Assembly (NCBI GenBank): GCA_963630555.1
Contig: CAVGND010000005.1
Span: 1 to 64,000, forward strand
DNA: 64,000 nucleotides
Direction: 5' to 3'
DNA from: CAVALG01 sp963630555
GTDB lineage: Bacteria; Bacillota; Clostridia; Oscillospirales; Acutalibacteraceae
Within the stretch, counting starts at the first letter, position 1; the number at the start of each line of letters is the position of its first letter. The position numbers and the translations under genes are program-made. Under the pieces are notes generated by a model that saw only the letters and a program-made list of their open reading frames with translations, was not told the DNA's origin and searched no databases. Shown here in pieces: positions 1 to 7,654 of the stretch.

Positions 1-71
1 AGTTCAAGTCCTCCCCAAAGGTCGATTTGGGGAAATGATATCTTTTGAATTCCACATTAAAAATCGGCATG

Positions 72-106
72 AAAAAACCCAGAAACCGTTGTGGTTTCTG
101 GGTTTT
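72..106 (-). terminator. Intrinsic terminator of tRNA-fMet
   Basis: A perfect 14-bp stem (74-87 with 93-106, loop GTTGT) has an A-run on its left side, which reads as a T-run on the minus strand. It lies about 30 bases downstream of the minus-strand tRNA, so it most likely ends that transcript. The T-rich right side could also let it work on the plus strand. Confidence 0.85.
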
Positions 107-137
107 CAGCCCCGATATCTTTTTCGGTGCTACTTGT

Positions 138-214
<77 letters not shown>

Positions 215-242
215 ATATGAAACATTTTTTGAATGCCTAAAT

Positions 243-271
243 ATTATACAACACTTTAATTTAAAATGCAA
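243..271 (-). promoter_or_regulatory. Sigma-A promoter of tRNA-fMet
   Basis: On the minus strand TTGCAT (266-271) and TATAAT (243-248) are 17 bp apart, placing the transcription start roughly 20 bases before the mature tRNA 5' end. Confidence 0.75.
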
Positions 272-317
272 CCCCTTTTTTAAATAATTTATAAATTTCT
301 TTGTCCGAGTGAATTCC

Positions 318-380
318 CAGTGAATTCCCAAAGTAAATTCCACAGTGGAAATTAAATATGAAATTCAGTATGAAAATTCA
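318..380 (+). repeat. Palindromic interspersed repeat, copy A
   Basis: About 63 bases built from AATTCC/GGAATT blocks. It matches the reverse complement of 6689-6750 at roughly four of five positions with one single-base indel; the first 28 bases are nearly identical (AGTGAATTCCCAAAGTAAAT and on). The sequence GTGAATTCCCA is also duplicated just upstream (309-319). It lies between the tRNA and spoIIIAA and has no coding potential that I can see. Confidence 0.6.
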
Positions 381-532
381 TATTTTTTGCTCCCCGAATA
401 ATTTATGCCGCAAATTGCTCTCAGTCGGGCGCGCTGTGGCTGCAAATATTGAATACTCCGTGCTGTATTTAAAAATCTTTCATACAGGCAGGGATAAGGG
501 CATATCATTTTATTAAAGGGGGGACAAGACCG

Positions 533-1456
533 ATGAAAAATGCCGAAAGATTTAACGAGGCGGTACGGCTCCTGCAACCCTCTTTAAGGGAAAAACTGCT
601 TGCAATACCGGATAAGGATAAAAACGGAATATTTGAAATCAGGCTGCGTGCCGGACTTCCTGTTTCAATTATAAATTCCTGCGGGTGCAACTTCCTTTTC
701 AGGGGCGGCAAAATATCCCGGTTTATGGGTGCCGGCGCCGCGGTCACGACCGCCGAGGATATACAGGCTGCATATGAGCGGCTTTGTGGATATTCCGTCT
801 ATGCGCATGAGGATGAGATAAACCACGGGTACGTTTCGGTGCAGGGCGGCCATAGGGTCGGCGTTTGCGGCCGCGCGGTATACGGCGGTGGGGAGATATC
901 AAGTGTGGCTGATATTTCTTCCCTGAACATACGAATTGCACACGAGGTTTTAGGAATAGGTGAAAGATATCTACCGTTTGTCGGGGACGGGCTGCTGATA
1001 GCGGGTGCGCCCGGAAGCGGCAAAACCACCGTTTTAAGGGATATTGCAAGGGCTGCTTCGGTAAGCGGGAAGAGGGTTGCGGTTATAGATTCAAGGCATG
1101 AAATAGCCGCCTGTCATAACGGGGTGAGCAGTTATGATTTAGGCCCCAATTGCGACATTTTAACGGGATATACAAAAACCGACGGAATAGATATAGCGGT
1201 ACGCACGCTTAATCCCGAAATTGTGTTTTTTGACGAATTGTCGGCGGTTAAGGAAAGCGAGCGCATAGCCGAAGGCTTTTTTTGCGGCACTGCGTTTGTT
1301 TGCACGGTACATACCCATTCGGCGGAAGAACTGTACAGCAAGGAAATAACGGCAAAATTGCTGTCATCGGGCGCAGTGTCGCAGATACTGTTTTTAAACG
1401 GTATAGGACAAGCGGGAATTATTCCGGTATGTTTAGGGGGGCATAAATGTGTTTAA
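533..1456 (+). CDS. spoIIIAA: Stage III sporulation protein AA, ATPase
   Basis: SpoIIIAA is the cytoplasmic secretion-type ATPase of the mother-cell SpoIIIA complex, which with SpoIIQ connects mother cell and forespore during engulfment. The 307-residue product has a Walker A motif GAPGSGKTT near residues 158-166 and a Walker B-like EIVFFDEL near 228-235, as in the type II/IV secretion ATPase family. The ATG follows AAAGGGGGG at 518-526. It is the first gene of a tightly packed operon whose order matches the canonical spoIIIAA-AH. A CATACA at 481-486 resembles a sigma-E -10, but I could not find a convincing -35 at the right distance, so mother-cell sigma-E control is inferred from the family rather than seen. 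Confidence 0.96.
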   Translation: MKNAERFNEAVRLLQPSLREKLLAIPDKDKNGIFEIRLRAGLPVSIINSCGCNFLFRGGKISRFMGAGAAVTTAEDIQAAYERLCGYSVYAHEDEINHGYVSVQGGHRVGVCGRAVYGGGEISSVADISSLNIRIAHEVLGIGERYLPFVGDGLLIAGAPGSGKTTVLRDIARAASVSGKRVAVIDSRHEIAACHNGVSSYDLGPNCDILTGYTKTDGIDIAVRTLNPEIVFFDELSAVKESERIAEGFFCGTAFVCTVHTHSAEELYSKEITAKLLSSGAVSQILFLNGIGQAGIIPVCLGGHKCV

Positions 1457-1946
1457 ATTATGCGGTGCGGCAGTAGCGGCAATCGCGATATTTGCGGCGG
1501 CGTGGCTTAAATTGCAGCAAAAACGCAGCAACAAGCTTCTGCTTTCGGCTATGTGCGCCGTCTGTAAAAAAACAGCCGATGAAATCAGATACAAAAACAC
1601 GGAACTTTTTTCGGTATTTAAAAATTTGGCGCAGGACAAGGACGGCGCCGCGGTCGGCTTTTTTGCCGATCTGTGCGATGTTTACGGCGACGGTTTTGAT
1701 TTAAAAGGCGTTTCATCCGTCATATCGTGTCATATAGGCGACCCCGAACAGGTCGGTTTGATTACGGATTTTATTGCCGGACTCGGCAAGAGCGATACCG
1801 ACGGGCAAATAAGGCATTGCAAAATGTACGGCGAGCGTTTCGGGCAACTGTACATAAAGGCGGAGGAAAAATATAATTCGGAAAAAAGGGTCTGTCTTGC
1901 GGTGGGGGGATATATGTCGGCGGCTGTATTTATACTGCTTATATAG
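1449..1946 (+). CDS. spoIIIAB: Stage III sporulation protein AB
   Basis: 165 residues with an N-terminal membrane segment (about 3-17) and a C-terminal hydrophobic segment (about 150-165). This matches the SpoIIIAB/GspF-like inner-membrane component thought to anchor the SpoIIIAA ATPase. The GTG start at 1449 overlaps the end of spoIIIAA by 8 bases and is preceded by TTAGGGGGG, giving a normal spacing; no ATG in this frame fits better. Position and overlap support the call more than residue motifs, which are weak in this family. Confidence 0.92.
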   Translation: MFKLCGAAVAAIAIFAAAWLKLQQKRSNKLLLSAMCAVCKKTADEIRYKNTELFSVFKNLAQDKDGAAVGFFADLCDVYGDGFDLKGVSSVISCHIGDPEQVGLITDFIAGLGKSDTDGQIRHCKMYGERFGQLYIKAEEKYNSEKRVCLAVGGYMSAAVFILLI

Positions 1947-1958
1947 AAGGTGAACGTA

Positions 1959-2153
1959 ATGGATGTAGATTTTATATTTAAGGTTGCGGGTATCGGGATA
2001 ATCGTTGCGGTGCTTAACCAGGTGCTGCAGCGTTCGGGCAGGGAGGAACAGGCGATGCTTACAACGCTGGCCGGGCTTGTGGTCGTGCTTATTATGGTAA
2101 TAACGCAGATAGGCAGCCTGTTTTCAACCGTTAAATCGGTTTTCGGTCTGTAG
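1959..2153 (+). CDS. spoIIIAC: Stage III sporulation protein AC
   Basis: A 64-residue protein with two membrane segments. The signature stretch VLNQVLQRSGREEQA and a VVLIMVITQI helix are typical of SpoIIIAC, a small membrane subunit of the SpoIIIA channel. A GTG at 1950 is in frame but sits inside the ribosome binding site GAAGGTG (1946-1952), so the ATG at 1959 is the better start and gives the usual family length. It lies between spoIIIAB and spoIIIAD with only a few bases of spacing. Confidence 0.94.
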   Translation: MDVDFIFKVAGIGIIVAVLNQVLQRSGREEQAMLTTLAGLVVVLIMVITQIGSLFSTVKSVFGL

Positions 2154-2157
2154 GAAT

Positions 2158-2538
2158 ATGTTCGGCATCATAGGTGCCGCCGTTCTGACGGCGGCGGCAG
2201 TGCTTATTATAAAACCGAAAAACGCAGAACTTGCAATGATTTTAAGTGTTGCCGCAGGGACGGTTTTACTTATTGCCATACTGGGAAACGCGGCGCAAAT
2301 CTTCTCGGAGATAAACGGTATTTTAGAGTCATCGGGCGTTAATACAAAGTATTTTGCCGCTGCTTTAAAGGCGTTGGGAATATGCTATATATCCCAGTTG
2401 GCGGCGGATATTTGCCACGACTTCGGACAGACGGCATTGTCTAAAAAAATTGAACTTGCGGGCAAGGTGATGATAATTGTTCTATCCCTGCCGCTTGTAA
2501 AAGGAATACTTGAAATAGCATTGAGGCTGATGAAATGA
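2158..2538 (+). CDS. spoIIIAD: Stage III sporulation protein AD
   Basis: 126 residues with about four hydrophobic segments, ending in a segment rich in leucine and isoleucine (VMIIVLSLPLVKGILEIAL). SpoIIIAD is a membrane subunit homologous to SpoIIIAC. The central motif YISQLAADICHDFGQTALSKKIELAGK is recognisable for the family. It starts 4 bases after spoIIIAC behind TAGGAAT and overlaps the start of spoIIIAE by 4 bases, so translation is probably coupled. Confidence 0.94.
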   Translation: MFGIIGAAVLTAAAVLIIKPKNAELAMILSVAAGTVLLIAILGNAAQIFSEINGILESSGVNTKYFAAALKALGICYISQLAADICHDFGQTALSKKIELAGKVMIIVLSLPLVKGILEIALRLMK

Positions 2539-3683
2539 CGCGTTCGGTTTTTAAAATAATAATTATTATCCTGTTTTGTACCTGCCTTTGTATGTGCCTG
2601 CCGTTTTATGCCGCGGCTGACGAAACGGACGATAATATTATGAGGGAACAGTATTACGCAAGCGGAGCCGATAAAATATATGACGCGCTGCCGAAAGAGA
2701 GCCGCCGATTTTTAAACGATATAGGCGCCGATAATCAAATAGACCTGCAATCGCAACTGTCGCCAAAAAGTTTTTTTGAAAGCCTCATATCGCTTGTGAG
2801 CGTCAATGCGAAAACGGTAGTGATTTCGGTTATATCCTGCTTGGGCATCATACTCGCTTCGTCGGTAATAACCGGGATTTCAAGCGGTAATGAAACCGCA
2901 CTTTCGGGCAATCTGTCATTGACGGTTGCGCTTGCGGCTGCACTATGTATTGCGATACCCGTATCCGAAACGCTTGTCGGCGTTGTTTCGGTAATAGAAA
3001 CCGCCGCGAAATTTTTAACGGTGTTTGTGCCGGTGTTTGCCGCCGTTTTGACGGCTTCGGGCAAAAGCTTGGCGGCGGCGGGTTTTTCGGGAACATTTTT
3101 ATTTGCGTTGGAGGCGGTTGCGGGGTTGTGCGGAACGGTTTTTACGCCGCTTGTCACTTCGCATCTTGCCCTTACGGTCTGCTCTGCAGCCGGCGGCGAA
3201 ATGGGCATTAAAAAGGCCGCGGCACTTATCAAAAGAATTGCCGGCTGGACTTTAACGCTTTTGTCTACGGTTTTCGTGTTCATTTTGGGCATTCAGTCCT
3301 CGTCGCAGGCTGCTGCCGATACCGTATCAATGAAAACGGCAAAGTTCATCGTCGGCTCGTCCGTACCTGTCGTAGGTTCGGCTTTAAGCGAGGCGATGAC
3401 GGCGGTTAAAGGGTGCGTCAATTCGCTCGGCGCGGGTATCGGAGGTTATGCCGCATTGGCGGTGGCGGCGATTTTTCTGCCGTCGGTCATTAAACTGTTT
3501 TTGTGGCGTGCCGCGCTGCTGTCGCTTTCGGCAGTTGCGTCAATGCTGTCAAACGACCGCCTTTCGGAATTTGCAGAGAGTGTGGATATGTCTGTGGGAC
3601 TTGCGATAGCCATAACTTTAAATGTTTTGGTTGCTTTTATTTTTGCCGTTTTTATCGGCGTCAGGACGGGTATTGCGGTATGA
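2535..3683 (+). CDS. spoIIIAE: Stage III sporulation protein AE
   Basis: A 382-residue polytopic membrane protein with an N-terminal signal-like segment (about residues 7-28), a short extracytoplasmic region containing LPKESRRFLNDIGAD, then about six or seven hydrophobic helices. This is the layout of SpoIIIAE, the largest membrane component of the SpoIIIA complex. It overlaps spoIIIAD and spoIIIAF by 4 bases each. A long antisense reading frame inside it (2735-3292 minus) comes from its alanine/valine-rich codon pattern and is not a gene. Confidence 0.95.
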   Translation: MTRSVFKIIIIILFCTCLCMCLPFYAAADETDDNIMREQYYASGADKIYDALPKESRRFLNDIGADNQIDLQSQLSPKSFFESLISLVSVNAKTVVISVISCLGIILASSVITGISSGNETALSGNLSLTVALAAALCIAIPVSETLVGVVSVIETAAKFLTVFVPVFAAVLTASGKSLAAAGFSGTFLFALEAVAGLCGTVFTPLVTSHLALTVCSAAGGEMGIKKAAALIKRIAGWTLTLLSTVFVFILGIQSSSQAAADTVSMKTAKFIVGSSVPVVGSALSEAMTAVKGCVNSLGAGIGGYAALAVAAIFLPSVIKLFLWRAALLSLSAVASMLSNDRLSEFAESVDMSVGLAIAITLNVLVAFIFAVFIGVRTGIAV

Positions 3684-4156
3684 GCGGATTTAAAAACGTT
3701 ATAATTACTCTTTGCGTTTGTTCGGTATGCTTCGGCGTTTATCTTATGCTCGTGAACGGCGGCGGATACAAAAAACTTATGAAAACTGTTTTCGGACTTA
3801 CGGTTATATCTATTTTGCTTTTATCCGATTATAAATCGGGGAAAAGTGCGTTTAAAGTTCCCGACACGGAAAGTGAAACGGTCGGCACCGATTTTTCGGA
3901 ATACTGCGAAAATATGGAATTGCGTATCGCCGAGGCGAAAATAAAAAACCGCCTTGCGGAAATATTGAAAAATCACGGGGCGTCCGTTAAAGAAATCACG
4001 CTTAATATGGATATTGACGGCGAGGGACGCATAGTTATTAATAAAGCTGAGCTTGTATTAAGCGGTGGCAGCGTTACCGCAGCGGAAGCCGAAAAAATCG
4101 CGGAAACCGAAACGGGACTTAAATTTACTGTAAGGGATGATAAAAATGTCTTTTAA
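3680..4156 (+). CDS. spoIIIAF: Stage III sporulation protein AF
   Basis: 158 residues: two N-terminal membrane segments (about 5-22 and 32-48) followed by a soluble domain of ring-forming SpoIIIAF type. An open frame extends upstream to 3503, but the ATG at 3680 overlaps the spoIIIAE stop (ATGA) and begins the hydrophobic sequence expected for the family, so I place the start there. The C-terminal part, with DGEGRIVINKAELVLSGG, is the soluble mother-cell side domain. Confidence 0.9.
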   Translation: MSGFKNVIITLCVCSVCFGVYLMLVNGGGYKKLMKTVFGLTVISILLLSDYKSGKSAFKVPDTESETVGTDFSEYCENMELRIAEAKIKNRLAEILKNHGASVKEITLNMDIDGEGRIVINKAELVLSGGSVTAAEAEKIAETETGLKFTVRDDKNVF

Positions 4157-4721
4157 ATCCTTTGAGGAAATTAAAAAATCTCTGCTTAAAAATCCCGGCA
4201 AAGTGTTGTTGCCGATCTGTGCTTTGGGCGTTGCTATCGCATTGTTGCCCGGCCTGCTCGGCAACACGGAAAACACGGATAAGCAGGAAACAAAATCGGA
4301 AACCGCTACGCAGGATTATGTTACGGAAATCGAAAAAAGGTTGAAAGACGTTGTTACAAAAATAAGTGCCGATGAAGATCCGCAGGTAATGGTTACGCTG
4401 CAGAACGGGATAGAGTATGTTTATGCGCGGCAAACAAAGTCGGACAGCGGTACGGTCGAAAATAAAAGCGGTGCGTCCGAATTAAAGACCGAACAGAACG
4501 ACAAAGCGGAGGAAAGTCTTATCATCGTAACGGCGGAGGACGGCACCGAAACACCCTTGGTGGTTACCGAAATAATGCCTGAGATCAAGGGCGTTGTAAT
4601 AAGCTGCGTCGGCGGAAACGACGAAACAATAAAGGCTGCCGTAAGCGACGCGGTTTGCACTGCGCTTGATATAAGCGATAAAAGAGTATGCGTCATCGGC
4701 AAAACACAAAACAGTAAATAA
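4146..4721 (+). CDS. spoIIIAG: Stage III sporulation protein AG
   Basis: SpoIIIAG forms a large ring in the intermembrane space, related to type III secretion rings. The 191-residue product has one N-terminal membrane helix (VLLPICALGVAIALLPGLLG, about residues 17-36), a polar linker, and a C-terminal ring-building domain with VVISCVGGNDETIKAAVSDAV. The ATG at 4146 is 8 bases after AAGGGA (4132-4137). An in-frame ATG at 4137 overlaps that site and is less likely. It overlaps the end of spoIIIAF. Confidence 0.93.
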   Translation: MSFKSFEEIKKSLLKNPGKVLLPICALGVAIALLPGLLGNTENTDKQETKSETATQDYVTEIEKRLKDVVTKISADEDPQVMVTLQNGIEYVYARQTKSDSGTVENKSGASELKTEQNDKAEESLIIVTAEDGTETPLVVTEIMPEIKGVVISCVGGNDETIKAAVSDAVCTALDISDKRVCVIGKTQNSK

Positions 4722-4749
4722 TTTTCATAAATGAAAGGCGGAATTGGAA

Positions 4750-5313
4750 ATGAAAAGCAAAAAAACAGGCAAAGTATTCGGCAAAAAACAGGTTCTTATT
4801 TCTGCAATGGCGGTTGCTTTGGGGCTTGCCGTATGGCTTAATATGAAGTATGCGTCCGATACATCCGGCTTCAAAACGACCGAAACCACATCGGTAATAG
4901 GGGAAGCACAGTATGTGGGGAAAGATGCGGATGAGCAAGAAAATTATGTTGAAACCGCCGCAAAAACCGACTATTTCGCCCAGTCAAGATCCGAAAGGGA
5001 AAACACCAGAAACGATACGGTGGATATGCTTGAAAGCACGGTGAAATCCGCAAAACTCAGCGATGATGAGAAAAAGGCGGCTGTTGAAAGACTGGCTTTG
5101 ATTGCAAAAAGACAGGAGAATGAGTCGGCTATTGAAACTCTTTTAAAAGCTAAAGGCTTCGACGAATCGGTTGCGGTCATCGGTGATGAAGGGATAACCG
5201 TAGTTGTAAAATCCGAAAAACTCAGTCAGACCCAAACACTGCAAATCCAGGACATAATTGTTTCACAGACCGGAGAAAAATTAGAAAAAATTAAAATTAT
5301 AGCCGTAAAGTAG
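4750..5313 (+). CDS. spoIIIAH: Stage III sporulation protein AH
   Basis: SpoIIIAH is the mother-cell membrane protein whose extracellular ring domain interlocks with forespore SpoIIQ. The 187-residue product has a basic N-terminus, one membrane helix (QVLISAMAVALGLAVWLNM), a long polar region and a C-terminal ring domain ending in ISQTGEKLEKIKIIAVK-like sequence. The ATG at 4750 is 8 bases after AAAGGCGG; a TTG at 4744 would be too close to it. It is the last gene of the operon; a separate promoter for the next gene follows immediately. Confidence 0.93.
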   Translation: MKSKKTGKVFGKKQVLISAMAVALGLAVWLNMKYASDTSGFKTTETTSVIGEAQYVGKDADEQENYVETAAKTDYFAQSRSERENTRNDTVDMLESTVKSAKLSDDEKKAAVERLALIAKRQENESAIETLLKAKGFDESVAVIGDEGITVVVKSEKLSQTQTLQIQDIIVSQTGEKLEKIKIIAVK

Positions 5314-5341
5314 TTGTCAAAATAAAGTTTTGTGTTATAAT
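5314..5341 (+). promoter_or_regulatory. Sigma-A promoter with extended -10 for the Asp23 gene
   Basis: TTGTCA at 5314-5319 and TATAAT at 5336-5341 are 16 bp apart, and TGT directly before the -10 makes it an extended -10 promoter. It begins at the last stop codon of spoIIIAH, so the downstream gene need not depend on the sporulation operon. Confidence 0.75.
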
Positions 5342-5389
5342 ATAATCAACCGAAGGCGCAAGACATTATTATGAAAGTTGGGAAGTTAT

Positions 5390-5734
5390 ATGCTTAATAA
5401 AGGTACTTACGGTATTTCTATAAACAAGGACGCTGTTGAAAAAATAGTCGCTATTGCCGCTTTGGAGGTTGAGGGTGTTGTTTCCCTATCTTCCGGCGGG
5501 ACGATAGATGTAAGAAGGTTTATAAAAAAAGGCAAACCTATGTCAAGCGTTGTTATAAACCTCGATACGGGTGCGGTCGTCATTGACGTTTTTGTTTCGG
5601 TCAGGCAGGACGCAAACCCGAAAACCGTTGCCGAAGCGGTGCAGGAAAATGTTAAAAATAAGGTGCAGGATATGACCGGCAACGCAGTTGCCGAAGTGAA
5701 TGTTCATATCTGTGACGTTGAATTTGCCGATTGA
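5390..5734 (+). CDS. Asp23/Gls24 family envelope stress protein
   Basis: 114 residues. The pattern ISINKDAVEKIVAIAALEVEGVVSL, followed by VVINLDTGAVVIDVFVSVRQDANPKTVAEAVQENVKNKVQDMTG and an ending VNVHICDVEF, is the Asp23 (DUF322, YqhY-like) domain over the full length. Members associate with the membrane or link envelope homeostasis to fatty acid synthesis. The ATG at 5390 has GGGAAG 5 bases upstream; an in-frame TTG at 5378 overlaps it. In many Firmicutes yqhY sits next to accBC and nusB near spoIIIA; here the spoIIIA neighbour is kept but nusB is absent and a GNAT gene follows. Confidence 0.92.
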   Translation: MLNKGTYGISINKDAVEKIVAIAALEVEGVVSLSSGGTIDVRRFIKKGKPMSSVVINLDTGAVVIDVFVSVRQDANPKTVAEAVQENVKNKVQDMTGNAVAEVNVHICDVEFAD

Positions 5735-5800
5735 TTTTGAATTTTGCCGTGCGTCGGGTTTTGCTGCCGCGCGGCAGTTGCTTTTTCGGGGGAGTTTGAA

Positions 5801-6286
5801 ATGATTATAAGGGATATTAAAAGCGGCGATATCGGCGCCGTTACGGAAATATACAATTATTACATTTTAAATTCAACCGCAACTTTTGAAGAAGAACCGC
5901 TGAGTGTTGCCGATTTCGGCAAGCGGGCAGAGCGTATAATCGCAAAGTACCCGTTTCTGGTAGCCGAGGAAGGCGGCAAGATTATCGGTTACGCCTATGT
6001 GTGCGAGTTTAATGAGCGCTCGGCTTACCGCTGCACCGCCGACCTTTCGATATATACCGATAAAAACTCGCGCCATATAGGGGTAGGCGGCAGTCTGCTG
6101 GCGGAAATTGAAAAAAGAGCGGTGGTGCGGGGTATAAAATCGCTGATTTCACTGGTTACGAGCGAAAATCTTGAAAGCGTAAAATTTCACGAAAACCACG
6201 GCTTTAAGAAGTGCGGAACGTTAATTTCGGTCGGGGTTAAGTTCGGGCGTGAACTGGATGTTTTTTATTATCAAAAAGAATTATAA
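5801..6286 (+). CDS. GNAT N-acetyltransferase, PAT/MddA-like
   Basis: 161 residues covering one GNAT acetyl-CoA-dependent transferase domain. The start IRDIKSGDIGAVTEIYNYYI, the motif TATFEEEP, the middle IGVGGSLLAEIEKRA (acetyl-CoA pyrophosphate loop, with the usual Q/R-x-x-G-x-G/A degenerate) and the C-terminal LESVKFHENHGFKKCGTL fit the subfamily that includes phosphinothricin and methionine sulfone/sulfoximine acetyltransferases. The substrate is not determined. The ATG at 5801 follows GGGGGAG (5788-5794); upstream in-frame codons lack a ribosome binding site. Confidence 0.88.
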   Translation: MIIRDIKSGDIGAVTEIYNYYILNSTATFEEEPLSVADFGKRAERIIAKYPFLVAEEGGKIIGYAYVCEFNERSAYRCTADLSIYTDKNSRHIGVGGSLLAEIEKRAVVRGIKSLISLVTSENLESVKFHENHGFKKCGTLISVGVKFGRELDVFYYQKEL

Positions 6287-6363
6287 TATTGAAATTTGAA
6301 ATTATAAAACTATCGGCAAGCCGATGTTTTCAGTCTGCCGATAAACTTAAAATTAAATTTTCT

Positions 6364-6390
6364 TGCGGCGTTCAGGCCGCATTTTATTTT
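6364..6390 (+). terminator. Intrinsic terminator after the acetyltransferase gene
   Basis: TGCGGC (6364-6369) pairs with GCCGCA (6376-6381) and is followed by TTTTATTTT. A second hairpin (TATCGGCA with TGCCGATA) lies about 20-50 bases before it. Confidence 0.7.
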
Positions 6391-6479
6391 ATGTAGTATT
6401 TTACTGTCATATTAACATTGCCGCAGCGAAAAAATAAAATTGTCGAATGGGCAAATTTATTTTGGCAAGGTGATGAAGT

Positions 6480-6656
6480 GTGACAAGACCGACCGACGTT
6501 CTTATATACCGTTTATGCGAAGATTTTGATTTTATGTATATAAAAAGATATATTTTTATAAACGCCGAAACCGAAATGCGGTTTATACCGGCGGAATCTT
6601 CATACAGAGTATTGCCCGATATTTTTGACGCAAAACCGAAAACTTGCGGCAGATAA
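6480..6656 (+). CDS. Hypothetical 58-residue protein
   Basis: A GTG-started frame of 59 codons preceded by AAGGTGAT (6467-6474) at a 5-base spacing, close to the ideal anti-16S match. The product starts VTRPTDVLIYRLCEDFDFMY and ends DIFDAKPKTCGR. It contains an aromatic, basic middle (YIKRYIFINAETEMRF) and no membrane segment or motif I recognise. It stands between a terminator and a palindromic repeat, without obvious operon partners. It may be a real small protein or the remnant of a longer gene; the ribosome binding site is the main support. Confidence 0.45.
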   Translation: MTRPTDVLIYRLCEDFDFMYIKRYIFINAETEMRFIPAESSYRVLPDIFDAKPKTCGR

Positions 6657-6688
6657 ACAGGCGGGCAGGGGTATGCTTATTAAAAACT

Positions 6689-6750
6689 TGAATTCCCACA
6701 CTAAATTCCATTTCAAATTCCGCTGTGGAATTTACTTTGGGAATTCACTT
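6689..6750 (-). repeat. Palindromic interspersed repeat, copy B (inverted)
   Basis: 62 bases that, read on the minus strand, match copy A at 318-380. The element is itself palindromic: TGAATTCCCA at one end mirrors TGGGAATTCA at the other, and AAATTCC-ACAGC-GGAATTT forms an inner hairpin. The two copies lie in opposite orientation about 6.3 kb apart, flanking the spoIIIA operon and following genes. Confidence 0.6.
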
Positions 6751-6805
6751 GCTTATAAAAAATTTAAAAAAACACCGTTTTATTCTTTTATTTTACAGAC
6801 GGATT

Positions 6806-6814
6806 TGTTATAAT
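6806..6814 (+). promoter_or_regulatory. Extended -10 promoter for the hydrolase gene
   Basis: TGTTATAAT (TG at 6806, TATAAT at 6809-6814) is a full extended -10 element. The -35 position holds only T-rich sequence. A start of transcription near 6821 supports the GTG at 6851 as the start of the hydrolase, because the longer frame from 6725 begins upstream of it. Confidence 0.6.
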
Positions 6815-6850
6815 ATATTGCAACGGATAAAACAATCGGGATACAATGGG

Positions 6851-7618
6851 GTGGTCACAATAAATATAAATATAGACGGCCTTAATATACATTACATAGA
6901 CGAGGGCGCGGGAACAGAGGTCTTGTTCCTGCACGGTTGGGGTTCATCGGTTGAGCCGTGGCGCGGTGTAATAAATACGCTTAAACCTTTTTGCCGCACG
7001 GTCGCGATTGATTTTCCCGGCTGCGGCGGAAGCGACACCATGCCTTCACCTTGGACGGTGGACGATTACGCCGACCTTGTGATTAAATTCATAAAAGCGG
7101 CAGGGCTTAAAAATCCCGTGCTGGTCGGTCATTCAAACGGCGGGCGCGTGATAATGAAACTCTGCGGCGACAAAATGCTTAATCCGCCTAAAATTGTGCT
7201 TGTGGACGCCGCAGGGATTAAATCCAAACCGAGTTTTAAGCGTAAGGCGCGCATTGCGGCGTTTAAGACGGTAAAGCGTGTCCTTACATTGCCGATACTT
7301 AAAAATTACACGGCAACCGCATTGGATAAAGCGAGAAAGCACTTCGGCTCTGCCGATTATAACAACGCTTCACCGGTGTTAAGGCGGACTATGGTTAATC
7401 TTATAAACACCGATATGCGAGATATTGTGAGTAATATTTCCTGCCCTACGCTGCTTATTTGGGGAGATTTGGATACCGATACGCCGCTTTATATGGCGCA
7501 CGAACTTGAAAAACGGATACCCGACTGCGGACTTTGCGTACTTAAAGGTACGGGGCACTTTTCATTTATCCAAAAACCTTACGAGGCACAGGCGATTTTT
7601 AAGAGTTTTTTGGGTTGA
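6851..7618 (+). CDS. Alpha/beta hydrolase
   Basis: 255 residues of one alpha/beta hydrolase fold. LFLHGWGSS contains the oxyanion-hole HGW, VGHSNGGRV is the nucleophile elbow with the catalytic serine, LLIWGDLDTDTP carries the acid, and GTGHFSF the catalytic histidine. The substrate cannot be told; the family includes esterases, haloperoxidase-like and carbon-carbon hydrolases. An open frame reaches back to 6725 but would begin before the promoter and adds unrelated sequence. The ribosome binding site (ATGGG) before the GTG is weak. It lies 36 bases before the MurF-type gene. Confidence 0.87.
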   Translation: MVTININIDGLNIHYIDEGAGTEVLFLHGWGSSVEPWRGVINTLKPFCRTVAIDFPGCGGSDTMPSPWTVDDYADLVIKFIKAAGLKNPVLVGHSNGGRVIMKLCGDKMLNPPKIVLVDAAGIKSKPSFKRKARIAAFKTVKRVLTLPILKNYTATALDKARKHFGSADYNNASPVLRRTMVNLINTDMRDIVSNISCPTLLIWGDLDTDTPLYMAHELEKRIPDCGLCVLKGTGHFSFIQKPYEAQAIFKSFLG

Positions 7619-7654
7619 CCGCCTAACTTATACAGTTGATTTAAGGGGTAACTT

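Noticed and set aside
1..34. T-arm-like GTTCAAGTCC at the window start suggesting a tRNA 3' end.
   Set aside because: The T-stem does not pair beyond its first pair and no CCA or proper acceptor follows. The rest is a small hairpin TCCCCAAA/TTTGGGGA.
481..486. CATACA as sigma-E -10 of spoIIIA.
   Set aside because: No matching -35 at 14-16 bp; kept only as a remark in the spoIIIAA entry.
2735..3292. 185-residue minus-strand frame inside spoIIIAE.
   Set aside because: Shadow of an alanine/valine-rich membrane protein; no ribosome binding site and no known domain.
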